Of a stretch of 64,000 bases of DNA, positions 52,326 to 64,000 are shown piece after piece (position 1 is the first letter of the stretch; the number at the start of each line of letters is the position of its first letter). The DNA is from Diogma glabrata (Eukaryota > Arthropoda > Insecta > Diptera > Cylindrotomidae). The stretch lies in contig OY856186.1 of NCBI GenBank assembly GCA_963693315.1, positions 81,163,040 to 81,227,039 of the forward strand, in the 5' to 3' direction. Below the pieces are notes generated by a model that worked only from the letters and a program-made list of their open reading frames with translations, was not told the DNA's origin and made no database searches. Both the position numbers and the translations under genes were made by a program.

Positions 52326-53205
52326 TGGCATTAACATATAATATAAAATGAATTAACTATGAAATTATCCCGCTTACCACTACACCGTACCACTGAAATA
52401 AGTCGTTTACAGGAATAAACACTGATATAAAAACAAAAGCCAGCATATCATTGAAACTGTGAATATTTCCGGATTACGTCACAACTGATTATGCGTTACT
52501 TGTAACGTCAAACATATGCTAAAACAACAAAACAATTCCTATGAATAAACATAATGGAATCTATATTACACTTAATCAAAAATCTTATATAATTATGAAA
52601 AGAAAATCATTCATATGAAACCTGAGATTTTCACATTAAAATTAATAATGTCTTTGCTGAAAGAAAAACAAAACACTTTTAATTAAGTTTATCTTAACTT
52701 CATACTAAGAAAATTAATTTATCAAATGAATAACGATGGTGGAAATTGAAAATATTTTACAGTTAGTTGGTGTTATTCTATATACGTAACGTATATTTCT
52801 TTAAAAGCACTAAAGATACAAATTTACTATTGGACCTCTCTCTTTCCGGTAGAGAAATGTCAAAAGTATACCTTCACGCCAGCGCTAACCCGGTAAAGTT
52901 TACAGGCTTAAGTGATGTAGAAAGCAGGAAAAAAAAGAAATTCTATCAATAATTGATTCTTAATTTAACGTCCCATTGCTAATTTGTGTGGTTCCTTGTT
53001 GACTAATCCAATTTATTATTACTTTTTGCGCTAGTGTTTGTTTTCTTGTTTAGTGTTGTGCACATTTTCGGTAATTTATTGAAATATTCTGCAATCACTA
53101 CCACATATTTATACTGGCTAGCAGTTGTCGAAAATGATTCCACCACATCCATTCTGATTCTCTTAAATGGTGCACCGTGAGAAACTAGTATAAGTAACGC
53201 ACAAT
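52326..53205. other. Intergenic stretch, nothing recognised
   Basis: AT-rich sequence with a few short open frames, without recognisable domain or repeat. Confidence 0.3.
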
Positions 53206-53211
53206 TTTTGT

Positions 53212-53335
53212 AATTTTTTTGTAATAAAATGTGTTGTGTACTTGTGTAGTAGGCAGTACAGTATATATCACAAGCACAACAGCATATAAACACCATTTAA
53301 GAACAAGGTCCACAACAACATGCGTTCTAAGATGA
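53212..53335 (-). mobile_element. Degenerate LINE 3' end
   Basis: ttttttgtaataaaatgtgttgtg, cacaacagcatataaacacc (diverged) and cacaacaacatgcgttctaa follow the layout of the LINE 3' ends at 4284, 30113 and 58447 (-). Confidence 0.6.
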
Positions 53336-53820
53336 TGTTTTTTTATTTTTTTTTAAAAGATGGAATGACTAAACAATAAAGCCTATCACATGTAAAAAAT
53401 GACATATAGGCCAATATTTTACGATATGATAGAGGAAAAAAAATAAAAAAAGTTGGTCTAGTGCGAATAAAATTCGCTCGCCGAGAGTTCTGTGAACGCA
53501 GGGTTTCGTGAAATTTACATAAAGTTGTGTTGCATGGAGTTTTTATATTGCCATTTGCCAGACCATATTGGCACACATACAAATTTTACTCGTAAAAGTC
53601 AATAGCAATATCGATGGACAATTTATCGAAATAATACACAAAATGTTACATCTCGTTAAATATTATCAATATTTTTTTTTACTTCACCACAATTTTAAAT
53701 TGTGTGAAGTAATGCAATCTATCGTGAAAAAAAAAAATCTTACATACCCCAAATTTTGTTTTTTCTTTTGTTTTGGACCATCCTCTATCCAAATAGCCAA
53801 TAAAAATTTTGGTGTACGTC

Positions 53821-53852
53821 TGTGTGTGGGTGGGTGGGTGGGTGGGTGGGTG
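53821..53852. repeat. (gggt)n microsatellite, G-rich
   Basis: Six consecutive gggt units after tgtgtgt. On the plus strand it has the spacing of a G-quadruplex-forming run. It lies in the repeat region leading into the satellite. Confidence 0.85.
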
Positions 53853-54059
53853 AGTTTTCTGCATAGGATCTTGATGAAACTTTGGCAAATGATACAGGTT
53901 CACTTGAAAATAGAAGATCTGGATTCATTTCAAATTTGGACAAAATGGCGGGGGGTCTCCCGAACACCTCTAAGTTTAAATCTTGAATAACTTCTGATCC
54001 CGAGCTATGATCTTATTGAAACTTAGTATATAAGGTTTTAATACTGTTTCCAATATTTC

Positions 54060-57000
54060 TGCATACCAACTTCCGGTTTGTCACTTCCGGTTAAAAAGTT
54101 TTTTTTTCAGGTGTTTATCCCTACTGTAGCCTACAATTACCAATCGATTTTCATGAAACGTTGCGAAAAGCTTTTAAATAACATGAGAAAGATTTTATCA
54201 GCTTTTGGAGCACATTGGATAAAGGGTTGGGGGGTCCACCATACAACAGGTGGTTTTTTCCACAAAGTTTTTATGTTTGTTGGGAGCATAAAACATTCAT
54301 TCGTGAATGAATTTTGATGAAACTTTGGAAAAAGATGCAAACATGTATGACAAAGAACTGATTAGTTTTTGAGCGATAGTGAACAAAGTGGTGGGGGGTC
54401 CCTGGAGCACCTGTTTTTTTGAAAGCTCTATAACTTCTGTACCTGATAAGCGAATTGGATGAAACTTGGTACATGAGTATGTAGTACGGTTTAAAATAGT
54501 TCTGCATCCCAACTTCCGGTTTTTCACTTCCGGTAAAAAAAATTTTTTTGTACTTTTTTGAAGTTTTTTCAGTGTCTTTATGCACACTACAGCCTACAAT
54601 AATGAAGTGATTATGATGAAACTTATGGAATAGGGTTCCAATTAGTGTGAAAAGATAATTATCATGTTTTGGGACACATTGATCAAAGTGGTGGGGGGTC
54701 TACCATACAAATGCTGACTTTTCACACTTTGTTTTTTAAGTTTGTTGGGAGCATACAGACTTCATTCATTATTCAATTTTAATGACACTTTGGCAAATGA
54801 TGGAGACTTAAGTAACAAAGAACTGATTAGTTTTTGGATAATATTGGAATAAGTGGTGGGGGTCCTCCCGAACACCTGTTTAATGTGTCACACTTTTTTC
54901 AATGTTTGTTGGGAGCACACAGCATTCGTTCGTGAACGAATTTTGATGACACTTTGGAAAAAGATGCAAACATGTATGGCAAAGAACTGATTAGTTTTTG
55001 AGCGATAGTGAACAAAGTGGTGGGGGGTCCCTGGAGCACCTGTTTTTTTGAAAGCTCTATAACTTCTGTACGTGATAAGCGAATTGGATGAAACTTGATA
55101 AATAAGTATGTAGTACGGTTTAAAATAGTTCTGCATCCCAACTTCCGGTTTTTCACTTCCGGTAAAAAAAATTTGTTTGTACTTTTTTGAAGTTTTTTCA
55201 GTGTCTTTATGCACACTACAGCCTACAATAATGAAGTGATTATGATAAAACTTATGGAATAGGGTTCCAATTAGTGTGAAAAGATAATTATTATGTTTTA
55301 GGACACATTGGTCAAAGTGGTGGGGGGTCTACCATACAAATGCTGACTTTTCACACTTTGTTTTTTAACTTTGTTGGGAGCATACAGACTTCATTCATTA
55401 TTCAATTTTAATGACACTTTGGCAAATGATGGAGACTTAAGTAACAAAGAACTGATTAGTTTTTGGATAATATTGGAATAAGTGGTGGGGGTCCTCCCGA
55501 ACACCTGTTTAATGTGTCACACTTTTTTCAATGTTTGTTGGGAGCACACAGCATTCGTTCGTGAACGAATTTTGATGAAACTTTGGAAAAAGATGCAAAC
55601 ATGTATGGCAAAGAACTGATTAGTTTTTGAGCGATAGTAAACAAAGTGGTGGGGGGTCCCTGGAGCACCTGTTTTTTTGAAAGCTCTATAACTTCTGTAC
55701 GTGATAAGCGAATTGGATGAAACTTGATACATGAGTATGTAGTACGGTTTAAAATAGTTCTGCATCCCAACTTCCGGTTTTTCACTTCCGGTAAAAAAAA
55801 TTTTTTTGTACTTTTTTGAAGTTTTTTCAGTGTCTTTATGCACATTACAGCCTACAATAATGAAGTGATTATGATGAAACTTATGGAATAGGGTTCCAAT
55901 TAGTGTGAAAAGATAATTATCATGTTTTGGGACACATTGATCAAAGTGGTGGGGGGTCTACCATACAAATGCTGACTTTTCACACTTTGTTTTTTAACTT
56001 TGTTGGGAGCATACAGACTTCATTCATTATTCAATTTTAATGACACTTTGGCAAATGATGGAGACTTAAGTAACAAAGAACTGATTAGTTTTTGGATAAT
56101 ATTGGAATAAGTGGTGGGGGTCCTCCCGAACACCTGTTTAATGTGTCACACTTTTTTCAATGTTTGTTGGGAGCACACAGCATTCGTTCGTGAACGAATT
56201 TTGATGAAACTTTGGAAAAAGATGCAAACATGTATGGCAAAGAACTGATTAGTTTTTGAGCGATAGTGAACAAAGTGGTGGGGGGTCCCTGGAGCACCTG
56301 TTTTTTTGAAAGCTCTATAACTTCTGTACCTGATAAGCGAATTGGATGAAACTTGGTACATGAGTATGTAGTACGGTTTAACATAGTTCTGCATCCCAAC
56401 TTCCGGTTTTTCACTTCCGGTAAAAAAAATTTTTTTGTACTTTTTTGAAGTTTTTTCAGTGTCTTTATGCACACTACAGCCTACAATAATGAAGTGATTA
56501 TGATGAAACTTATGGAATAGGGTTCCAATTAGTGTGAAAAGATAATTATTATGTTTTAGGACACATTGGTCAAAGTGGTGGGGGGTCTACCATACAAATG
56601 CTGACTTTTCACACTTTGTTTTTTAACTTTGTTGGGAGCATACAGACTTCATTCATTATTCAATTTTAATGACACTTTGGCAAATGATGGAGACTTAAGT
56701 AACAAAGAACTGATTAGTTTTTGGATAATATTGGAATAAGTGGTGGGGGTCCTCCCGAACACCTGTTTAATGTGTCACACTTTTTTCAATGTTTGTTGGG
56801 AGCACACAGCATTCGTTCGTGAACGAATTTTGATGAAACTTTGGAAAAAGATGCAAACATGTATGGCAAAGAACTGATTAGTTTTTGAGCGATAGTGAAC
56901 AAAGTGGTGGGGGGTCCCTGGAGCACCTGTTTTTTTGAAAGCTCTATAACTTCTGTACGTGATAAGCGAATTGGATGAAACTTGATACATGGGTATGTAG

Positions 57001-58260
57001 TACGGTTTAAAATAGTTCTGCATCCCAACTTCCGGTTTTTCACTTCCGGTAAAAAAAATTTTTTTGTACTTTTTTGAAGTTTTTTCAGTGTCTTTATGCA
57101 CACTACAGCCTACAATAATGAAGTGATTATGATGAAACTTATGGAATAGGGTTCCAATTAGTGTGAAAAGATAATTATCATGTTTTGGGACACATTGATC
57201 AAAGTGGTGGGGGGTCTACCATACAAATGCTGACTTTTCACACTTTGTTTTTTAAGTTTGTTGGGAGCATACAGACTTCATTCATTATTCAATTTTAATG
57301 ACACTTTGGCAAATGATGGAGACTTAAGTAACAAAGAACTGATTAGTTTTTGGATAATATTGGAATAAGTGGTGGGGGTCCTCCCGAACACCTGTTTAAT
57401 GTGTCACACTTTTTTCAATGTTTGTTGGGAGCACACAGCATTCGTTCGTGAACGAATTTTGATGACACTTTGGAAAAAGATGCAAACATGTATGGCAAAG
57501 AACTGATTAGTTTTTGAGCGATAGTGAACAAAGTGGTGGGGGGTGTCCCATACACTTGTTTTTTTTAAAGCTCAATAACATCTGTACCTGATAATCGAAT
57601 TGGATGAAACTTTGTACATAAGCATTTAGTATGATTTACAAAAATTCTGCATCCCAACTTCCGGTTTTTTGCTTCCGGTAAAAAAAAATTTTTTTTACTT
57701 GTTGGCAGTTTTTTCAGTATCTTTATGCACACTACAGCCTACAATAATGAAGTGATTATGATAAAACTTATGGAAAAATTTCAATTAGTGTAAGAAGATA
57801 ATTATCATCTTTTGGGACACATTGGTTTTTAAAGTTTGTTGGGAGCATACAGATTTCATCCATTAATCAATTTTAATGCCACTTTGAAAAAAGATAAAGA
57901 CTTTATTGACAAAGAATTGACTAGTTTTTGGACAATATTGGGATAAGTGGTGGGGTCCTCCCGAACACCTGTTTATTGTTTCAATGTTTGTTGGAAACAT
58001 ACAACATTCGTTCGTTAAGTAATTTTGATTACACTTTGCAAAAAGATGCAAATATGTATGGCAAGGAACTGATTAGTTTTTTTAGCGATAGTGAACAAAG
58101 TGGTAGGGGGTCCTCCAAGCACCTGTTATTTTGGAAGCTCAATAACTTCTGTACCTAATAATCGAGTTGGATGAAATTTGGTACATACCCATTTAGTAAA
58201 GTTTACAACAGTTCTGCATCCTAACTTCCGCTTTGTCACTTCCGATAAAAAATTTTTTAC
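54060..58260. repeat. Satellite array with 629-bp higher-order unit
   Basis: The landmark agtgtctttatgcac recurs at 54571, 55200, 55829, 56458 and 57087, and as agtatctttatgcac at 57716: exactly 629 bp each time. Within a unit I can see three related subunits, each with a 'gatgaaactt-gg' start and an 'aagtggtggggggtc' block. One subunit ends with two copies of acttccggt. Inner units differ by only a few bases; the outer parts (54060-54270, 57530-58260) are diverged and shortened. Sporadic linked differences (e.g. cctgataagcga versus cgtgataagcga) tell units apart. The paired 105- and 108-codon minus-strand open frames repeat with the array and are not genes. Confidence 0.9.
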
Positions 58261-58446
58261 TTTTTTTCGTACAACAGAATTTATGTTTGTTGGAATACTA
58301 CTGCCTGCTTTAATATTTTTATTATTAGAACTACGAAGTCCATAACATTGGTTAGCTTTTAATTAAAGTATTTTATGGATATTAGCTCATTATATATCCA
58401 GAACACTATGTTTCCAGAGCTGTGGTGAAGTCAGCCTATGCATCAG

Positions 58447-59028
58447 CGTCGCAATATTTTTTTTTGAATAAAATGTGTTGTGTTATAGGGTTTACAATAT
58501 GTGTCACAACAACACATAAATACCTTTTAAGACCTAGGTCCCACAACAACTGACGTTCTAAGGTCATGATGAACGCTTTTTTTAAACCTCTGCGGATTGA
58601 AGTCACCTGAGACTAAGGATTCCGGCAAACTATTCCATTTGTATGCAGTTCGGACAAAGAATTCTTTCTGCGATCTGCCAGTATGACAGCGTGGGATCTC
58701 GGCCGTTTGACTGGTTGCGGTAGCCGATTGTCGAGTGGAACGGGGGTAAGAATAAGTTTGAGGCATGATGCTGCTGATTTCATCTGAGCACTGTTGATGA
58801 CGATATTTGTAAAAAACAACGAGGTCAGGAACAGTGCGACGATGTTGTAGGGAATCAAGTTTTGATGTCAAAGTTCGATCACCCACAATTCGTATAGCCC
58901 GCTTTTGAACAAAGTTCAAGAGGGTCAAGATGGAAACAGAAGCAGCATCCCAAACTTGACAACAATACTCGATACAGGGACGAATATAGGACTTATAAAC
59001 ATGGAGCAATTGGTATGGAGTGAAACAT
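58447..59028 (-). mobile_element. 5'-truncated LINE 3' fragment
   Basis: Minus strand: LHVYKSYIRPCIEYCCQVWD, FVQKRAIRIVGD and IPRCHTGRSQKEFFVRTAYK, the typical C-terminal end of the LINE ORF2, then a non-coding tail aacacataaatacc to the T-run at 58448-58456. The last about 160 codons are open (59009-58527). It is the closest relative of the 30113 copy and has no 520-bp gap in its tail. Confidence 0.8.
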
Positions 59029-59124
59029 TTTTTTTTTTTGGCTGTTTATTTAGCAAAAAATTTAGCAAATCTATAAAATAATAAATATAAATTTATAAGG
59101 TATAAATTTTTGGGTAGTTAAAAA

Positions 59125-59212
59125 TGGAGCGGTTGTATATATTGTGTTTTATAAAACGAACGGAATGAAGCGGATAAAAAATGAACGGAGCGGATATATT
59201 CTGTTTGGAAAT
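59125..59212. repeat. Interspersed repeat, copy of 21744-21832
   Basis: ggagcggttgtat, gttttataaaacgaacggaa, gcggataaaaaatgaacgga, gcggat and attctgtttgga. Same order as at 21744. Confidence 0.55.
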
Positions 59213-60410
59213 TTAGCAGTTCGGCGTAATTGTATTCAACAAATGAATTCAATTTATTCATATTACAACATTGCTCCTGTTGTTGATAGCCTAGGTGTAA
59301 CAATCATACAGTCTGTAGTTCATCAACGACGGTGTAGCGGAATACTTTCATTGGTGGTAATACTTTATATGCCTGTAAATCCCTTCTAGACTGATTGTAA
59401 TGAACTCTCAATATTGTACACTTCTAAGTCACGTATAATAATTTTTTTATAATATAACTAGCAGGACCCGGCGCACGTTGCTACGCCTATAAAAAAGTTT
59501 GTGTGCGTACATTTTGTTGAATTAGTAAATAGTAAGAACATTTTCAAAGAGTCGTAATGAGAATAGAAGGAGCCTAATTTAATTTTTCCATTTGGGAAAT
59601 ATGAATAACAGAGATCGTTAGCATTCTAGCTGATCAATCCAGATAGTTTGAAAATTGAAAGGAAGATCAACATTTAAAAGTGATTGGTAAGGAGTTTCGG
59701 AGAGTTTAACTTAAACGCTTGCAATTTTTCACGTTAATCGGCTTAATATGTGTTGCGAAAAATTAGGTGAACGTCAAATTAATTTCATTTGTCTATCTAT
59801 CCAGATTATTTGCTGATCTTAAATAAAGTCAATTTGGATTTTCAAATATATTTTACCAATTATTTCCAATGCTCTACATGCGCTCTGTGTGTTTTTATTA
59901 GTAATGGAGCATGTCCCTGAAAGAAAACTTTGAGCAGACTAAATATGCATAGCGCTGATGTTTGATACTAATCGAAAAACTGGTCAAGCCGGCTCTACAG
60001 GATGCGGTAAACGTTTGATTCAAATGTTTGCCTCCAACGTTTGGGTCAAACAATCGACGATTGATATGGCAAATGTTCTGATACATGGTGGGACGATGGT
60101 TTGATTCAACACATTTGATTCAAACGTTGGTCAAATAAATGTTCACACCAATATTTTTTGGAATATCAGTGTTGTGGTTTTTTTAATCAAATTGATTTAA
60201 AATGATTTAAAATTATTAATATCCTAGTGTTCGGTCGAGATAACGTGATAAAAAAAACCATGATTTTTCGAAGTACTATACGCAGCCATTTATCACGAAA
60301 ACAATCAGATTTTTTGCTGGTTTTAAATGTTAAAATGTTTTGAATTTAGGTGACAATAAAAATATTTTATTTTGATTGTTAACGCTTTAGGTTTTGTTTT
60401 GTTTATGCTT
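59213..60410. other. Repeat-derived intergenic stretch
   Basis: 59458-59500 reads agcaggacccggcgcacgtt then gctacgcc, a GC-rich phrase that I have seen associated with dispersed insect repeats; its family cannot be verified here. 60000-60140 has four tttgattcaaa-type words. No gene is seen. Confidence 0.35.
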
Positions 60411-60969
60411 ATAGAGCAAGAGCCCGCGACGGCCAGACCATCGTTATTTTATAAAAGCTGAAAGTTTCTCTGCGCATACCCCCTACTAAGGTAGGAACTA
60501 TAAGCGACATATGAAGTTTGGATCATAGTAGCTTTGGCAGGGAGCAGGTTACAAAGGGGTCTCCAAAGTTTCGTGAAAGTATAAAAGCTAATTTTTTTAT
60601 ATATTCTTCGGGATAGTATTAGAAGTCACGTCACCCATTGCCAGACACTTACTATCGTGGAAACCTCCTGCCAGACACCCTTGAACTTTAAAGTTTAAGG
60701 GTGTCTGGCAGGAGGTTTCCACGATAGTTAGTGTCTGGCAATGGGTGGCGTGACTTCTAATACTATCCCGAAGAATATATAAAAAAAATTAGCTTTTATA
60801 CTTTCACGAAACTTTGGAGGCTTCTTTGTAACCTGCTCTCTGCAAAAGCCACTATGATCCAAACTTCATATGTCGCTAATCGTTCCTACATGAGTAGGGG
60901 GTATGCGCAGAGAACCTTTCAGCTTTTATAAAATAACGAAGGTCTGGCCGTCGCGGGCTCTTGGTCTAT
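60411..60969. repeat. 559-bp near-perfect palindrome
   Basis: Two arms of about 279 bp meet at the centre aacttt/aaagtt (60684-60695) with no spacer. The outer ends are atagagcaagagcccgcgac and gtcgcgggctcttggtctat. Differences are few (e.g. ctactaaggtagg against tacatgagtaggg in mirrored form). The arms are more GC-rich than the surroundings. The arms contain no coding frame. Confidence 0.9.
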
Positions 60970-63320
60970 TACATTTTTGTGATAACTATTCTTGATAAAA
61001 TTGATTTGTGGTTTTCGGGCTAAATTTATCTTTTGTGTTAAAATTAATTGAAATAAAAGTGACCTATAAAGGTTGACGTATAAATCGATCTTTTTATCTC
61101 TTGACTGTTGGGTCCGGTTTGACATAATATTCAACGAAGTGAAGTTAAAAGAAAAAAATTTGACGTAAAATATCGTGATAATTATTATGATATTGCACGA
61201 CCGAACACTACCTTTGATGAATGAAAAATCCTGAATCAGTAATATTACCCAAACTTAAGATACTTTGCATAATGAAATTATCTAAATTGCAAAAACTAAA
61301 AGGGTCACTCTTCTGAAGATTACGATTTCTTCGACAATTATTAAAAAAAATTAAAATTTGATACGTTAAAAACCTAAATCCAGGGTTTATTTATGCACTG
61401 AAATTGAGATGAATTTTTGCGGGAATGAGTTTTTGACCGTATAACCGTTAACGGTTTTATGTACGCATTTTAATACATTTTTCAAAGGATCTGCTGTTTA
61501 TTAAAACAAAATTTAAAATAATTGATAAAAATTTACATATTGAAAATAATAATTTAAAAATATATTACAAAACATACCTCTTGTTAACACACAATTTAAT
61601 AAAACACTGACCCTTTAAATTAATTTACCCAAAAATCTTCAAAATTTAATATTTAAATGTTTGACGCATCGTGTAGCAATGTTACAAATTGTATAACAAA
61701 AGCAATTTACAAAAAAAAAATCTCTTTGACTTGTGTCAAAATACCGACAATGTCCCGAACGTATTCAAATGCCAACGTTGGACGTATGACATGCGTCCAA
61801 CGTTGGAAGAGGTTCGTAGCATTGTGTAGAGCCATCTTAAGAATGACAGCATTTTTAGTGAAGGTTTTCGTTTTTTGGGTTTTGTCGATTTTTGGCCATC
61901 GTCTTATTTCGACGTTTCTGCCAGAGTTTTAAAAAAAAAATTGGACGAACATAATAATAAGAATAATTTGTAGTATAATATAAAAATAATAATAAGAATA
62001 ATATCATTTATAAATCTAGACTTATATACTAATCTAAAACCAGTCAAATCACTTCATTTGTTGACATATTTGCATATATTTTACCGATTTCTTCAAATAA
62101 TCTACATTGTTTGTTTGTTTTTGAAATTAATGGGGAAGCATATTTTTCTTAATAAGTAAGACACTTTCAACCTGTAGCTTTGATATTATTATTCATAATC
62201 CTTTTCTTTAATACAAAGGTTCCATTGCAAAAACTTGCTGCATCAATGTTTCTAAAAAGAGGAAAAGAAACGCTCATTTTCTATATTTTGAACATGTATA
62301 ACATATATATAAACCAAATGAAATATGTATTACAGATGTATATACATTATACACCAAACCAAGAACATGTTTGTTGTAAATTAGAAATATTTGCTGCAAC
62401 GTAATGTGTTGGATGCATATAATTGTATATAATAAATATATAAATGTATATAATTTTCATCTAAATGAATTTGTTTGTCACATTATACTTTAATTTTCCA
62501 TTTGAATTGTAATTCTGTTTTGCGGAAAAAAAATCGATCAAAGAAAACTGAATGAAAGTTGAATAAAACTCAAGTATAAAATATAATATACATTTAGGCA
62601 AGCCATTAGGAAAATTAAAATTATTAATTAAGAAAACTAAATTAAATTTTAAAATTTCGGCTCCGAGGTGCATTAGTACCTGTTAATGGCCTACTACTAT
62701 CTGCCTCAATGATTAAAGCCCACACATAGAGTTATATGAAGGCTCGATTCTTCGATCAACCAATAACGTGTTATCATCAACGAATACTCCATAACTTAGA
62801 CTGAGGATGCTACCGTTGACTGAATGAGTTCATCCGCCAGCACCCCTAATATATTACCTTGGCAAGTGATATCTTACTGCTGTTGCCAGTGGTATGTGAT
62901 ATCTTACGTTAACTCGTATGTTTATTGCAGGGACTGGCGTAAACGGAGTCATCACACTCACAGATCAAAAATAAAAAATTTACAATCAACAAAAACTGAT
63001 CCCTGCATGCGGGGAAAATTTGATATGAAATTTTATATGATATTTGGGCAATTAACCATATCGGCAGTTAAAGCTAATTTTCATCCGCTCTTCTGTTGGT
63101 GTCAAATGTTATGTGATTGAACATATTAAAAACATATGATAGTTAAATTTACCTACTATGCCTTTAATCTCACGGTAGCCCGTAGGTCAATAGCAGGAAC
63201 TGGAGTACGCCGATTTACAATATTTTCGGTCAATATGTAAAAATGTTTTGTGTATTGCATATTTATATCGGCTACCATGCTCCACAAACATTATGTGGAT
63301 GGTGCACGGGTTTATGCACA
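60970..63320. other. Intergenic stretch, no gene recognised
   Basis: It includes the nested palindrome 61772-61806. Short open frames (61657-61932 +, 62824-63120 +) show no domain and no splice context that I trust. Confidence 0.3.
61772..61806. repeat. Nested palindrome
   Basis: ccaacgttggacg (61772-61784), spacer tatgacatg, and its exact reverse complement cgtccaacgttgg (61794-61806). The outer ten bases of each arm, ccaacgttgg, are themselves a perfect palindrome. Confidence 0.8.
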
Positions 63321-63329
63321 TTTCGGACA

Positions 63330-64000
63330 CTTTTTTAGGGTTCCGTTTTTTATTTTTCCCCTAGAGAGTACAACGTATTTTTCGCATTATATCGATTATC
63401 TCGTAAACCATAAATCCTATGAACCTAAAATTTATGCGTATAAAACTAGGTAGCCTATTCACTTAAGATGACGGGTTAAAAAATAAATAAAGTTGTTTTC
63501 GTTTGTTTTACAAGGGTGGGATGTGAGACCTTTGAGAGAATACATTTTTTTTATCGAGTGTTGAAAATGTATTTTGGAATTTTACGCCCCACCATTTTTT
63601 GTATAATTTTGAATAATGAAGTTTTCTTTATGTTTGCTTTCCTCGATTAAAACATATTTGGATTGTAGACAAATTAGTAAGTTTTTAATGCAAAATATAG
63701 AAAAGTGTCGAATACTCATAATGATATTTGTTAAGGGGGTGGGGATGAGAAGGGGTAAAAACACCATGTATAACCCGGTCAAGTGGGATGTCATTTACAA
63801 GACCACATGATTTTAGGAACATTGCAATTTCTTTTAGAATTTATTGTCAAAAAAGTGCAACAAAAGAAAATCCACGAAGATAGAAAGTTTGATAAACTCT
63901 GAAAGAAAATCATAGCGAAGTCTCAAATAATTATATTCCTGTGTTTTTTAGAGATGGAAGTAAGGAGGGTAAAAATTAATCTTAACCCAAACGAGTGGGG
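63330..64000. repeat. Repeat-derived segment with two related blocks
   Basis: ttttagggttccgttttt (63332 onward) resembles the end of the 'gagggttccgtg' repeat. A block gggggtggggatgagaaggggtaaaaacacc near 63736 (in two parts), with ataacccggtcaagtggga, is echoed at 63955-64000 as agtaaggagggtaaaaatta then aacccaaacgagtgggg. This suggests a direct repeat of about 225 bp that continues past the window. Confidence 0.4.

Noticed and set aside
53821..53852. Telomeric repeat
   Set aside because: The unit is gggt, not the insect telomere unit ttagg, and the run is short and internal.
54271..57103. Repeated overlapping minus-strand ORFs of 105 and 108 codons
   Set aside because: They recur only because the 629-bp satellite repeats. 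Two frames are equally open in each unit, and the peptides show no domain.
54060..58260. CRISPR-like array
   Set aside because: Repeats are long (629 bp), contiguous and in insect-type DNA, with no short direct repeats separated by unique spacers and no cas genes.
61657..61932. 91-codon ORF as a gene
   Set aside because: No domain. It includes the palindrome 61772-61806 and ends in a hydrophobic stretch without splice context.

Overview
The window is AT-rich eukaryotic nuclear DNA that looks like an insect genome. It has short GT-AG introns, transposons typical of arthropods, and an ABCC/MRP gene with duplicated internal exons in the arrangement known from Drosophila MRP. I cannot name the species or order. 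No bacterial-type operon, CRISPR array or rRNA is visible.

Three host genes can be supported. (1) At 2107-2582 (+) are the last two coding exons of a ten-cysteine Ly6/three-finger protein with a hydrophobic C-terminal tail, probably GPI-anchored. (2) At 24227-27447 (+) is a five-exon PIH1 domain-containing protein 1 (PIH1D1, R2TP co-chaperone adaptor). (3) At 28458-46858 (-), tail to tail with PIH1D1, is a complete multidrug resistance-associated protein (ABCC1/MRP-like), about 1520 aa. It has two pairs of alternative exons: 42890-43036 or 39947-40093 in the first core transmembrane domain, and 35286-35506 or 34814-35037 in the second. The reading-frame phases of the second pair force the two exons to be mutually exclusive. 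A possible signal-peptide exon of a further gene lies at 1375-1488 (-).

The rest is mostly mobile DNA. From 4.3 to 16.1 kb there is a LINE 3' end, a dead hAT-like transposase and a long degenerate LINE (7257 to about 16110). That LINE was split inside its reverse transcriptase by a young Gypsy element (9957-14861, TSD tctg). The Gypsy 5' LTR runs directly into the pol gene because gag, protease and the start of RT are gone. From 16.5 to 21.8 kb lie a degenerate tandem repeat and four inverted-repeat (MITE-like) elements, one with a perfect 8-bp hAT-type duplication. The introns of PIH1D1 and MRP carry many fragments of one minus-strand LINE family, a MITE, a Gypsy LTR relic, a Tc1/mariner-like relic and a possible chemoreceptor relic.

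From 46.9 to 64 kb I see no convincing host gene. This part holds a compositionally odd orphan ORF near 50 kb and a 629-bp higher-order satellite (about 54.06-58.26 kb, with exact 629-bp landmark spacing). It also holds a 559-bp palindrome at 60411-60969 and several smaller palindromes. Just inside the MRP 5' intron is a tandem pair of 80-bp palindromic units.
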